Source of the DNA: a virus
Strand: one strand, 5' to 3'
Length of the DNA: 27,322 nucleotides
Virus record (IMG/VR): IMGVR_UViG_3300043426_000117
Location: 1-27,322 of that record
The position numbers and the translations under genes are program-made. Positions within the stretch are counted from its first letter, which is position 1. Each line of letters starts with the position of its first letter. Of the stretch, positions 15,046 to 22,399 are shown one piece after another. The notes under the pieces were generated by a model. The model was not told the origin of the DNA, ran no database searches, and was given only the letters and a program-made list of their open reading frames with translations.

Positions 15046-17149
15046 CTTTCTCTCCAGATGTTAGCTGTACCATTGCAATTTCATACTGCTGTTGCAACTG
15101 GTCATACTTGAATTGCAAATCTTCAGTATGATGTACATCCTTGAGCTGAAGTTGAGCTTCAGAAAGCTGTTGCTCCAACTCTGCAATCTTATTCTCACTC
15201 TGCCCTTTGATTGTTTCAAGAGCAGTTTTAAGTCGTTCAATCTTGCCTTTAAGCAGAACAGACTCTTGTGCAGCTTGAGCTTTGGTTTGCTCAGCCTGAG
15301 CAATTGTTGTCTGAGCTTCAAGAAGTGCCTGCTGTTCTTTGATCTCTTTCTCTTGCGCTTGCTGGCTTGAAGCAGCCACTTGCTGCTTATTCTCTTGGCC
15401 CTCTGGAGAGTCAGGATCAAGGAAGTACGGCACAGCACCTGGCATACCAGAAGCCTTGATAAAGTCATTGAGTGCAGCAAACACATTCTTTTCAGTAACA
15501 ATTGCTTGACCAGGCTGAGCAAGAATTTGGCTTTGGAATGTAAGCACTTGCATAAGAGCAGCTGCTTGTTCCTTGCGGTTGCCTGAGCCAGTGCCAACAC
15601 GAACAGTTGTTGAGTTGCGAGCAACCCAGCGTGATGGGTTGACCTTGGCCCAACCACCTCTAAATTCATAGTCCTCAACAACATCCTTGTTGGAGATCAA
15701 CAGATCACGAATGCGGATGCAAAGAGGCTTAATGCCAGTCTCTGCAAACACACGTACCATGAGCCCAACAAGCTCTTCCTTTTGGGTAAGCAGCTTGCCA
15801 AGACCTTCTGAGCCAACACGGTCACCCATTGCACTATCGCTGATGCTGCCATCAGGTGATACCCCAACACGACCTGCACGGACTTGGTCCATATAGCTCA
15901 TCATGTTGTAACTGTCACTGCTAAGCGGGTTGGTAGGGAATGGTCTTACTGCATCCATATTGTTTACACGAACCACTCCGCCTGCGCGGGCATCAAGCAA
16001 GTCATCCAGATTGACTTGGCCTTCAAGTGCCAGAGTACGCTGGTTGTTCTGCAGGTACATGTTATCAAGCATGTTGCGCCACAGAGCAGTCTTGATGTCC
16101 TGAATCTCTTTCAGTCTGTCATAGATGGACAGGCCGAAGAATTTGTGAGACATGATGATAGCAGTCACAGAGATATATGGGCACTCATCAATCTCTTCAA
16201 CAGACAGAATATGGACAGGCTCATCATCACCAATGTAGGTGATCTTGACGCGCTCTGCAATGCCATCATCATTCAAGTCCAGGAACATGTAGGCTTCAGT
16301 AACATCCAGCAGCTCATTCTCAGGAGAAACTGACCTTCCGCTGGATTGGGCGTATGTAGACTCGCCTTGGACTTCAAAGCGATATGTTCTGCGATTATCA
16401 GCCTCAATGTCATCGCTGACACTGACAGCATAGACTTCATCCCTGTCATATCCACTCTCAACTAGGTCAGAGCGGGTGAGTGATTGAGTTTCACTAATGA
16501 AGCGGCACTCAGACAGGTCGATGCTGTTGTGGCGTCCATAGACACGCATATTCTCTGGTGCAACAGGCTTGACCACAACGCTGCCTGATAACTCAACGCG
16601 TCTGATGTTGACGTCATGGATTTCGATGCCGGACTCATCAATTGATGTGGTCTGTCCAACAAGCTCAACATTATCCTCAGCCAGAATCATCTGCAGCTCA
16701 GGAGTGGTGATGCCAATATATGACTCTACTGCCACACGGTTGGTCTTGTTGTAGTAGACCTTGATGAAGCCATTCTTTTGCAGCAAAGCATCTTTGACAA
16801 GAGTGTGAATTGCCAAGAAGCCATTGTTGTGCTTCATCAACACATCATAAACAAAGCGTGATTCCAGTTGAGCCTGAGTGCTATCATTTGGGCCTACAGG
16901 GTCAAAAGTCACAACTTCATTGTTCTGAGTGAATGCCTTGACAATCTCAGGGAGAATCCACTCAATGGAGTCTGCAACATCAGTTGACACCACAGCAGAG
17001 CGACCAGCCTTGGTATTTCCCTTGTCACCAAGGTAATACTTCAGTGCCTTCTGACGCTCTGCATCAATAGCATCATTAGACGAACCAGAAGACTGGTCAA
17101 TCTCTTCAGCTATGATTTTCTTGATGTCGTCATCAGTGTACTTATCCAT
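15023..17149 (-). CDS. Portal protein
   Basis: At 708 residues this is close to P22-type portals (about 725). The N-terminus (KIIAEEIDQSSGSSNDAIDAERQKALKYYL) and the following AVVSTDVADSIEWILPEIVKAF match podovirus portals, as do HEYYNKT-like FIKVYYNKTNRVA, VAPENMRVYGRHN, and SDSAMGDRVGSEGLGKLLTQKEEL near residues 425-450. The last 120 residues are a long Gln/Lys/Glu-rich coiled coil (QEKEIKEQQALLEAQTTIAQ), as in the P22 portal barrel. The gene follows TerL within one base. The portal forms the 12-fold DNA channel and docks the terminase and the adaptor. Confidence 0.9.
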   Translation of the reverse strand: MDKYTDDDIKKIIAEEIDQSSGSSNDAIDAERQKALKYYLGDKGNTKAGRSAVVSTDVADSIEWILPEIVKAFTQNNEVVTFDPVGPNDSTQAQLESRFVYDVLMKHNNGFLAIHTLVKDALLQKNGFIKVYYNKTNRVAVESYIGITTPELQMILAEDNVELVGQTTSIDESGIEIHDVNIRRVELSGSVVVKPVAPENMRVYGRHNSIDLSECRFISETQSLTRSDLVESGYDRDEVYAVSVSDDIEADNRRTYRFEVQGESTYAQSSGRSVSPENELLDVTEAYMFLDLNDDGIAERVKITYIGDDEPVHILSVEEIDECPYISVTAIIMSHKFFGLSIYDRLKEIQDIKTALWRNMLDNMYLQNNQRTLALEGQVNLDDLLDARAGGVVRVNNMDAVRPFPTNPLSSDSYNMMSYMDQVRAGRVGVSPDGSISDSAMGDRVGSEGLGKLLTQKEELVGLMVRVFAETGIKPLCIRIRDLLISNKDVVEDYEFRGGWAKVNPSRWVARNSTTVRVGTGSGNRKEQAAALMQVLTFQSQILAQPGQAIVTEKNVFAALNDFIKASGMPGAVPYFLDPDSPEGQENKQQVAASSQQAQEKEIKEQQALLEAQTTIAQAEQTKAQAAQESVLLKGKIERLKTALETIKGQSENKIAELEQQLSEAQLQLKDVHHTEDLQFKYDQLQQQYEIAMVQLTSGEKDANARKD

Positions 17150-17150
17150 C

Positions 17151-18551
17151 TTAGATTATCCCATCATTGTTGTAGTTGATCTTGGTTGGTGAAGAGTTGC
17201 TTGAGATCAAGCTAGTGCCTTCACCAAGACTAAGCATCAAGTACTGGAAGCCATCTGCTGGGTGAGAGTATCTGTTCTTATCAGGAACATCATGATAACG
17301 CTCATCACCTGCAACTTTAATTCGTCGGTATTTGTATCCGCCTGAAAGTGCCTTTCTCAGAACCTTGCACTTAGGGCCTACCAAGAAGCCAGGGTTGCCA
17401 GCTGAGTCCAAACGCTTCATGGGAGCAGCTGCTGCGCCTATACGAATAACAGGGTCGTTTGTCCAAGCAGGGGCAGCTGGAATCTTCTCAGCAGCCAGCA
17501 TCATAAACGGAGTTGATGAATCAGACTGAGCACGGAAGTCACCAGCTGGGTCACCAGTAAATCTAAAGTTGTAGCCTTGATACTCACTATTGATCTTCTG
17601 TTTGAGCAGCCGACCAAAAGTGCGAGCATCCATGTCTTCCGCTACCAACTCATCAAAGGCTATGATCTGGTCACTTGCTGTACGAACACCAAAGATAGCA
17701 GCTGGAGTTAAACCAAAGTCAATGCCAACATGAATGGTAATAGACTTTGGAACAACAATGTCTTTGTCAGTGTGATGGAAGTCATCTTTGTACTCAGGCC
17801 AGACAGGCTTGCCATCTTGTACAAACCCATATTGACCATGAACATACACGTTGATCCACTCCTGATCTTTACCCGCTTGCATCTTCTGATAATAGCCATC
17901 TGGCAAGTTCTTGATGTTCTCCGCTTCAGGAGACAGACCAGAGGGCTGATAGAAAATCTCATAACCTTCAGGCTTCTGTTCTTCAAACAACTTGTAGTAC
18001 CAGTGATCAGAATCAGGCGGGTTGGTGTCCATCAAAAGGCAGTAGCGAGTTGCTCCGCCCTTGCCATCAACCTTTCTTGGATAGCGACCAAGACGACCAA
18101 TGAGCATATCCATAATTGCTTTTGGAATCTCACGGGCCTCATTGAGCCATCCGCCTGTGACTTCGAGTGACAGCAGCTTCTTGATATCATCAGGCTTATC
18201 AAGAGCACGAAACAGAAACTCTGCTTTGACTATGGTTCCATCTGGAAGAGCTTGTTTGAATGTGAACTTCAAGTCTTGCTTGAGGAACACTCCAGTGTGC
18301 TCAGGAACCCAGTCAAAGAAGGTTTGTATTGTTGTATCCATGAGTTCACGGTAAGTGTTGCGTACAACTACCCAACGTGACTCACGGACATTAGTGCCAG
18401 GAGTAGGCTGCTGGACAAAGCAACTGATGCGCATCATCTCAGCAACACATGCCACAGACTTGCCTGATCCAATTGGGCCAAAGAGTGAGCGGACAAATGC
18501 ATCACTCTTGTGGAACTTGGCCATGGTTGGGGAGGCAATGTAGGTGGTCAT
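17151..18551 (-). CDS. terL: Terminase large subunit
   Basis: The 466-residue protein carries the ATPase and nuclease of the packaging motor. Walker A is GPIGSGKS (residues 25-32). The Walker B and catalytic acid lie at GGWLNEARE (133-141). The coupling motif is MDTNPP (174-179). RNase H-like nuclease acids are D278 (HVGIDFGLTP), D334 (FTGDPAGDF) and D433 (YSHPADGF). ATG 18551 lacks a strong Shine-Dalgarno; a second ATG at 18524 would still keep Walker A. It follows the 37-residue gene and directly precedes the portal gene. Confidence 0.95.
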   Translation of the reverse strand: MTTYIASPTMAKFHKSDAFVRSLFGPIGSGKSVACVAEMMRISCFVQQPTPGTNVRESRWVVVRNTYRELMDTTIQTFFDWVPEHTGVFLKQDLKFTFKQALPDGTIVKAEFLFRALDKPDDIKKLLSLEVTGGWLNEAREIPKAIMDMLIGRLGRYPRKVDGKGGATRYCLLMDTNPPDSDHWYYKLFEEQKPEGYEIFYQPSGLSPEAENIKNLPDGYYQKMQAGKDQEWINVYVHGQYGFVQDGKPVWPEYKDDFHHTDKDIVVPKSITIHVGIDFGLTPAAIFGVRTASDQIIAFDELVAEDMDARTFGRLLKQKINSEYQGYNFRFTGDPAGDFRAQSDSSTPFMMLAAEKIPAAPAWTNDPVIRIGAAAAPMKRLDSAGNPGFLVGPKCKVLRKALSGGYKYRRIKVAGDERYHDVPDKNRYSHPADGFQYLMLSLGEGTSLISSNSSPTKINYNNDGII

Positions 18552-18560
18552 GATGATATG

Positions 18561-18674
18561 TTATTCCATAGTGGTTGTAACCTTGGCAGGTTTAGACTTG
18601 TTATCACCAATCAGAGAGTTGCACAACATAGCAACCAGCCCAAATGCGAGCACAGCAATCACGAGTCCTTTCAT
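18561..18674 (-). CDS. 37-residue membrane protein
   Basis: A short gene between the two terminase genes. ATG 18674 follows GAAGGTG. The product is one hydrophobic segment (MKGLVIAVLAFGLVAMLC) followed by a short Lys/Thr-rich tail. A cysteine ends the hydrophobic stretch, but the residues before it (AML) are not a standard lipobox. Small membrane proteins are sometimes lysis-related, but no function can be assigned. Confidence 0.65.
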   Translation of the reverse strand: MKGLVIAVLAFGLVAMLCNSLIGDNKSKPAKVTTTME

Positions 18675-18687
18675 GATGGCACCTTCT

Positions 18688-19062
18688 TTATGACTTCTGT
18701 TCTTCCGCTGGGTAAACAATCTGGAACTGGAATCCGCCTGCTGATGTCTTCTGTGCAGTCATCGCAAACTCAGAAGAGACTTTGTTCAGGTACTCAATAG
18801 CAGACTGGCCGCCCATTTTTGTCTTCATATGCATGAACAAGTTATCACATGCATCCTTGACACCATTGGCACGACCACGCTTGTGTAGACGCTTGGCAAA
18901 GTCCATTTCCGCTTCTGTGAGCTCGGGTGCTTCAAGCAGGCAACGGTCCAGGCACTCATCAAGCGAAAGAGCAGGTGCACAGATGACAATCTCCACGGCC
19001 AACTCTGGAGTCAGCGTGTCAAATGTATTGCACTTCTCTTTGATAATTCGCTCTAGGTCCAT
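18688..19062 (-). CDS. terS: Putative terminase small subunit
   Basis: This 124-residue protein is the first gene of the virion operon, two genes before TerL. It is helical (ELAVEIVICAPALSLDECLDR, APELTEAEMDFAKRLHKRGR) with a conserved-looking C-terminal half (CDNLFMHMKTKMGGQSAIEY). Small terminase subunits form rings that recognise viral DNA for packaging and normally occupy this place. No explicit DNA-binding motif stands out, so the call is based on position, size and helical make-up. A hairpin leader lies 23 bases upstream. Confidence 0.75.
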   Translation of the reverse strand: MDLERIIKEKCNTFDTLTPELAVEIVICAPALSLDECLDRCLLEAPELTEAEMDFAKRLHKRGRANGVKDACDNLFMHMKTKMGGQSAIEYLNKVSSEFAMTAQKTSAGGFQFQIVYPAEEQKS

Positions 19063-19084
19063 GGTGTTTGTCTCATCTGCTAAA

Positions 19085-19112
19085 AGGCTACCTCTAATAG
19101 AGAGCCTAGCCT
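19085..19112 (-). promoter_or_regulatory. Hairpin in the virion operon leader
   Basis: AGGCTA (19085-19090) pairs with TAGCCT (19107-19112), enclosing CTCT (19092-19095) and AGAG (19099-19102). It lies 23 bases before the small terminase start and would be in the 5' leader of the virion mRNA. It may affect translation or mRNA stability. Confidence 0.45.
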
Positions 19113-19222
19113 AAAAGAGGCCTAAAGTAAAGAGGATAGTTAAAATATTTTGTGTAATGACCTAGCAGATGGAAGATTGAATATAAAATTATAGGATAGA
19201 GGCAACTGGACTGTGTTTTCTG

Positions 19223-19237
19223 AAAAAAAATTTTTTT
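19223..19237. other. A8T7 tract (bent DNA candidate)
   Basis: Eight A followed by seven T form a perfect A-tract/T-tract junction. Such tracts bend DNA and are common at promoters and origins. It sits between the candidate minus-strand TATAAT and a polypurine stretch. Confidence 0.5.
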
Positions 19238-19428
19238 AGGAGGAGGGGTACTGGGTGTGTGAAAAGTGTGATGGAATTGCGTGAGCAGGACACCTCGGCC
19301 TTGGACTGCTGCATCACCCCCTCCCCCACCCATCCACCGCTTGCCCTGACATGCTGGCCATAGCCCTCCACACCTCTACACTTCCAGACGTCTATCCCTC
19401 TGGCCGTCTAGCCTTCCACCTGCGCGCG

Positions 19429-19438
19429 TATATAAAGG
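19429..19438 (+). promoter_or_regulatory. TATATAAAGG motif, candidate phage promoter element
   Basis: TATATAAAGG lies in the control region upstream of the early genes. The same 10-mer recurs at 24323-24332 and a variant, TATATAAATA, at 25651-25660, all in intergenic DNA with rightward genes downstream. Repetition at gene-start regions is the only evidence. Confidence 0.35.
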
Positions 19439-19685
19439 AAGGAAAGCGGATATAACTATCAGATATAAGTATCCCACTGCTTATTCCTAACTAATCTTTA
19501 CTTCTATCCTAACTGGACTATAGTTATCTCACAGGTCGGGAATAGACCCAGATAGGGGGGAACCTCTATAAGTAGCTCTCTCCTAGCGTAAGAAGTAGGG
19601 GCGACCTTAGAAAAGAAGTAGCTTTACTAATATCGGAAAACGTACTACCTTTATAATCGAATACTTTGAACAACTGGAGAATACT

Positions 19686-19964
19686 ATGGACCATATCGGG
19701 TTTCTTTCTATAGAGCTAGAAAACCTTAGCACCTCTTTGATAATAGCTAACAAAGAGGCAGGTGCCACTCTTAATACTAAGGGGCTAGTATTCCTATCTA
19801 TAAGGGATACAGAAGATGTTAATTTAAATAACCCAATAGGTGACGGGATTTATATGGAAGACTTTAGGGGACAGCCTTATGATACCCCAATAGCAGTCTA
19901 TATAGAGGTATATAATGACCCATCTAAATATATGGTCTTTATACCAGTGGAACATAAAGAATAG
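19686..19964 (+). CDS. First early gene, 92 residues, unknown; atypical codon use
   Basis: ATG 19686 follows CTGGAGAATACT, a leader repeated exactly before the next gene. The acidic product (MDHIGFLSIELENLSTSLII ... MVFIPVEHKE) shows alternating beta strands and an FRGQPYDTPIAVYIEVYND segment. No family was recognised. Position as the first rightward gene after the control region suggests an immediate-early host-takeover protein. Codons are unlike those of most neighbours, with many CTA, ATA, TTA and GGG, matching the intergenic islands more than the other genes. This suggests a separate origin or distinct selection. Confidence 0.75.
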   Translation: MDHIGFLSIELENLSTSLIIANKEAGATLNTKGLVFLSIRDTEDVNLNNPIGDGIYMEDFRGQPYDTPIAVYIEVYNDPSKYMVFIPVEHKE

Positions 19965-19974
19965 TCTTTACTTT

Positions 19975-20020
19975 AGGGTAGCATGGGGCTATCCTTTAGT
20001 AAGGGTTAATCCTAGCCCTT
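19975..20020 (+). promoter_or_regulatory. Two hairpins between early genes 1 and 2
   Basis: AGGGTAGC (19975-19982) pairs with GCTATCCT (19988-19995), 8 bp with one G-T. AAGGG (20001-20005) can pair with CCCTT (20016-20020). No T-run follows, so this looks more like an mRNA-processing or stability element than a terminator. CTTTAGGGTAG (19971-19981) is shared exactly with 4342-4352. Confidence 0.45.
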
Positions 20021-20049
20021 AATGACACCATTGAATGCTGGAGAATACT

Positions 20050-20700
20050 ATGAAAACCATCATCGAGCTTATGACTGCCCTTTCCGCTCAATCTAACATT
20101 GGCGAAGGTGCGCGCATCGCTATGGCCTCTGGTCTGGCTGGGGCTAAAGACATCTATCTGGCTTGGGGCAAGGAAAAGGGTGAGTCTCTCAAGACGCTCA
20201 ATGAGCAGTGGAAGGTCATTGAGGATGAGGTCAAGCCAGCCAAGCGGGCAGGTGCCAGTGGGTTCGCAGCCATGTACTATGACTGGCTGGCAGAAGCAAG
20301 TCGCACTGAGCAAGAGGCGCGTGACCTTATCATGGGCAACGAGTCACAGAACGTTCGCAACCACCTCACTCACTATCTCAACATCTGGGCACTTTGCGAG
20401 ACTGTGCGCCAAGGTCAGAAGGTGGCCCGCTCTCTTTCCGCTGAGAAAGTTGAGGGTGAGCCAGCTGAGAAGGCACCCAAGATCAAACAGGCAAAAGAGC
20501 CAGAGTTTGTCTATGACGCTGCGCACCCCTTTGCCTGTGAGAAGTCAGCAGCGGAAACCTTGCTGCGCCAAAAGAATCTTGTGGCCAAAAAGCGTGACCT
20601 TGCCACCCTGTTGGTGGGTGCTGAGATGGAAGGCCCAAGCCAAGAAGGGTTCAAGGTTATCCTTCGCAACACCAAGAAAAGCCTCAAGATTGAGGAATAA
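20050..20700 (+). CDS. Early helical protein, 216 residues, unknown
   Basis: ATG 20050 was chosen over 20035 because CTGGAG sits 7 bases before it and the same 15-base CTGGAGAATACTATG starts the previous gene. The product is helical and charged (IGEGARIAMASGLAGAKDIY, then YDWLAEASRTEQEARDLIMG). A Lys/Pro/Glu linker (VEGEPAEKAPKIKQAKEPEF) leads to a basic C-terminal part ending KKSLKIEE. No enzyme motif was seen. Codon use is of the common type for this genome and the G+C is high, suggesting strong expression. It may be a nucleic acid- or host-binding early protein; this is not shown by sequence. Confidence 0.8.
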   Translation: MKTIIELMTALSAQSNIGEGARIAMASGLAGAKDIYLAWGKEKGESLKTLNEQWKVIEDEVKPAKRAGASGFAAMYYDWLAEASRTEQEARDLIMGNESQNVRNHLTHYLNIWALCETVRQGQKVARSLSAEKVEGEPAEKAPKIKQAKEPEFVYDAAHPFACEKSAAETLLRQKNLVAKKRDLATLLVGAEMEGPSQEGFKVILRNTKKSLKIEE

Positions 20701-20713
20701 GGGGTGGCCAGTA

Positions 20714-20761
20714 GGGGGATAAGGGCTTGAAATAGGGGGTTTATAGAGGGATATTAGAGGG
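20714..20761 (+). other. Plus-strand G-quadruplex candidate
   Basis: Five G-tracts of 5, 3, 5, 3 and 3 bases (20714-20718, 20723-20725, 20735-20739, 20748-20750, 20759-20761) are separated by loops of 4, 9, 8 and 8 bases. Some loops exceed the usual 7, so stability is uncertain. Confidence 0.45.
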
Positions 20762-20769
20762 ATAGTAGT

Positions 20770-20817
20770 AAGGTAAGTATATAATCTATATAGAGTTTTT
20801 ATATACTTTCTTACCTT
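20770..20817. repeat. 15-bp AT-rich inverted repeat with a 4-base bulge
   Basis: AAGGTAAGTATATAA (20770-20784) is matched by TTATATA (20799-20805) and CTTACCTT (20810-20817), with CTTT as a bulge and a 14-base loop. It lies exactly between the G-rich and C-rich blocks, which would extend it into a longer imperfect hairpin. Confidence 0.7.
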
Positions 20818-20819
20818 CT

Positions 20820-20850
20820 CCCCTAACCCCCTACTTTCCCCCGTTCCCCC
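20820..20850 (-). other. Minus-strand canonical G-quadruplex motif
   Basis: On the minus strand there are G-tracts of 5, 5, 5 and 4 bases separated by loops AAC, AAAGTA and TTA. This satisfies the G3+N1-7 rule comfortably. It would form when this strand is single-stranded, for example during leftward transcription or replication. Confidence 0.7.
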
Positions 20851-21119
20851 TTGGGACTCTTTAGACACCCTCTCCCCCCCTCTCTCTCTCTCTCTAGTAG
20901 GGGGATATTTTAGGGGTCTATCCGGTTTTTTAAGGAAAAACCCCTTATAAAACCTATACTTAATAAATCCCTATTAACTTTTTTGTAGGGGTATAGCTAG
21001 TTTCGAGTAGGGGAATAGGGGGATAATAGATTTCTAGGGTAAAAAAAACCTTATAAATCAATAACATCACCCTGAAATAGAATCCCCCTACTATATTAGA
21101 CTCGATAGGATATTATATT

Positions 21120-21395
21120 ATGACCAGCAAGACATATGAGTTAAGCACAATGCCCAGCCCTGAGAACCCAACAGGAATCATCGCAAGCGGATTAAGTGAG
21201 GCACAGGTGTATGATTGCCTCCGCTCGCAGTTTGCTAATTTCAATACATTCAGCGAATCACTGCGGTATCGGCTTGGGATGCACGGATCACATGGCACAG
21301 CACGTTTTATGGTTGAGCAGTCTAGCACATTCAAAGCAGGTTATGCAGCACCACAATCTGCTCCAGCATACGCATTTGTAACACGTGAGAAATAA
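21120..21395 (+). CDS. 91-residue unknown early protein
   Basis: ATG 21120 follows AGGA with 9-base spacing; ATG 21150 is an alternative. The product (MTSKTYELSTMPSPENPTGI, then LSEAQVYDCLRSQFANFNTF and a Gly/His/Ser-rich end) has one clear helix and no recognised motif. It is the first gene after the non-coding block at 20701-21119. Confidence 0.6.
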   Translation: MTSKTYELSTMPSPENPTGIIASGLSEAQVYDCLRSQFANFNTFSESLRYRLGMHGSHGTARFMVEQSSTFKAGYAAPQSAPAYAFVTREK

Positions 21396-21402
21396 GCAAA
21401 TC

Positions 21403-21747
21403 ATGACACCAACTAATCTCACATCATATGTCAGCATTGACACTGAGCATGGAGTCATTGTGACTATGCAGATAGATGATCTTTCAGGCCAAATTGACTT
21501 CTGCTTCAATCATGGTGTTGCTGATCAGGCAACTGCTACAAAAGATCACTGTGGCATTGTCCGCTCGCACGAGTTTGTCTGCACAGGCAATTCTGGTGAG
21601 CTATCAACCCACAATGTCATGGGCTGCCTTCTGGACATCAGCGTCAGAACAGGCATTCCATATGAAATGGTCAAATCCATGCTCCTCAATAGCCATAGCA
21701 GCAAGAAGAGCATGTCGCTGACTGTCATCAATTTGTTAAAAGGATAA
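21403..21747 (+). CDS. 114-residue unknown early protein
   Basis: ATG 21403 is preferred; a GTG at 21385 would overlap the previous gene and has no Shine-Dalgarno. The product has a beta-rich start (SYVSIDTEHGVIVTMQIDDL), then Cys and His residues (CFNHG, DHCGIVRSHEFVC) that could bind metal but do not form a known finger, and a C-terminal helix (PYEMVKSMLLNSHSS). No function was recognised. Confidence 0.6.
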   Translation: MTPTNLTSYVSIDTEHGVIVTMQIDDLSGQIDFCFNHGVADQATATKDHCGIVRSHEFVCTGNSGELSTHNVMGCLLDISVRTGIPYEMVKSMLLNSHSSKKSMSLTVINLLKG

Positions 21748-21753
21748 CATATC

Positions 21754-21984
21754 ATGAAAGCAACACTGGTATCAATTCAATCAATTAACATCATTCTGCC
21801 AGTAGAAGCCCAGCTCAATATTCAGCAGTATTATGATTGCCTGATCACTATGACTGATCTGGTTATGCATCTGCATGACCTTGGCTGGTTTGTTGTGCGA
21901 GTTCACACTGATTCAATCACACTCCAGCGGGACTTTGGAACAGATGGTTCTGAAGTATTACTCAACATCACAATTGAGGTGTAA
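21754..21984 (+). CDS. 76-residue unknown early protein
   Basis: ATG 21754 follows AAAGGA. The product is beta-alpha-beta in outline: MKATLVSIQSINIILPVEAQ, a helix LNIQQYYDCLITMTDLVMHL, then GWFVVRVHTDSITLQRDF. No motif was recognised. The end of the gene carries the GAGGTG that serves the next small gene. Confidence 0.65.
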   Translation: MKATLVSIQSINIILPVEAQLNIQQYYDCLITMTDLVMHLHDLGWFVVRVHTDSITLQRDFGTDGSEVLLNITIEV

Positions 21985-21986
21985 TT

Positions 21987-22085
21987 GTGAACAAAGACAC
22001 TTTGGGCCTGGCAATCTTTCTATTTGCTGCTGGGTTTTCATTCGGCATTATATTCACAAAGGTGTTTGTATGCGCAAGCCAATAA
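21987..22085 (+). CDS. 32-residue single-pass membrane protein
   Basis: GTG start at 21987 with GAGGTG 5 bases upstream. The product is a near-pure membrane segment (LGLAIFLFAAGFSFGIIFTK) with short polar ends. It overlaps the next gene by 16 bases. Function unknown. Confidence 0.6.
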   Translation: MNKDTLGLAIFLFAAGFSFGIIFTKVFVCASQ

Positions 22086-22207
22086 GTCAGCTCACAGAAG
22101 ATCAGATAATTGACCTGATCTATTATCTGGCAGTGAATTGTTCATTGTCAGAATATAAGATAGCCATCAAGCGGATAGTCGCTTCCCAAGCAAGGAGAAA
22201 ATCATGA
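22070..22207 (+). CDS. 45-residue basic helical protein
   Basis: ATG 22070 follows AAAGGTG with 5-base spacing. The product (MRKPISQLTEDQIIDLIYYL ... IVASQARRKS) has two helices and a basic end, the outline of a small DNA-binding or adaptor protein. There is no direct evidence for either. Its stop overlaps the next start (ATGA). Confidence 0.6.
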   Translation: MRKPISQLTEDQIIDLIYYLAVNCSLSEYKIAIKRIVASQARRKS

Positions 22208-22398
22208 GTACACAATATCGCGCTGTACCATACTATATCAAGCGCACTTCTGTAAACAGTGAAATGCGCTACATTGTGTTTGTTGATGGTAGGCAACCTA
22301 CTATCATTCGTCGTGAGGGCAAATACTTTTTTGTTCACGGCAACTTCCATCGCACATTGCGTGATGCAATCATCTATGTAGTATATGGGGTGCGATAA
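22204..22398 (+). CDS. 64-residue unknown early protein
   Basis: AAGGAG precedes ATG 22204. The product is beta-rich and basic (YYIKRTSVNSEMRYIVFVDG, then REGKYFFVHGNFHRTLRDAI). No motif was recognised; a small nucleic acid- or host protein-binding role is only a guess from charge. Confidence 0.65.
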   Translation: MSTQYRAVPYYIKRTSVNSEMRYIVFVDGRQPTIIRREGKYFFVHGNFHRTLRDAIIYVVYGVR

Positions 22399-22399
22399 G

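Larger units (their letters stand above)
19063..19685. promoter_or_regulatory. Divergent control region between virion operon and early genes
   Basis: 623 bases without a gene separate the leftward virion operon from the rightward early genes, so promoters for both should lie here. Its composition differs from the genes: frequent CTA, TAG, TATA and C- or G-runs. It contains a leader hairpin (19085-19112), an A8T7 tract (19223-19237), a TATAAT on the minus strand (19188-19193) with no good -35, a TATATAAAGG (19429-19438) and a TATAAT on the plus strand (19652-19657), also without a clear -35. The weak -35 boxes suggest a phage-specific RNA polymerase or sigma factor, but this is inference. Confidence 0.6.
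20701..21119. other. Non-coding region: G-quadruplex tracts, inverted repeats, candidate origin
   Basis: 419 bases with no gene. In order it holds a G-rich plus-strand block (20701-20761), a long AT-rich inverted repeat (20770-20817), a C-rich block (20820-20850), C7(TC)7 (20874-20894), and a stem GGTTTTT/AAAAACC (20924-20942). AT-rich DNA with further tracts follows: AGTAGGGGG at 20896-20904, AGGGGGAT at about 21014-21021 and a matching ATCCCCCT at about 21083-21090. Dense repeats, strand-asymmetric G/C tracts and AT-rich DNA are typical of origins and control regions. No initiator site was identified. Confidence 0.5.

Noticed and set aside
19652-19657. TATAAT as a standard promoter for the first early gene
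   Set aside because: No -35-like hexamer is found at 16-18 bases upstream, so it is not called as a separate promoter.
20881-20894. (TC)7 run as a phase-variation microsatellite
   Set aside because: It is outside any coding frame and no gene start lies close enough for a promoter-spacing switch; kept only as part of the non-coding block.
20701-21119. CRISPR-like array because of repeated AGTAGGGG words
   Set aside because: The repeats are short, variable and unevenly spaced, with no direct repeat of 20 or more bases and no spacers of constant length.
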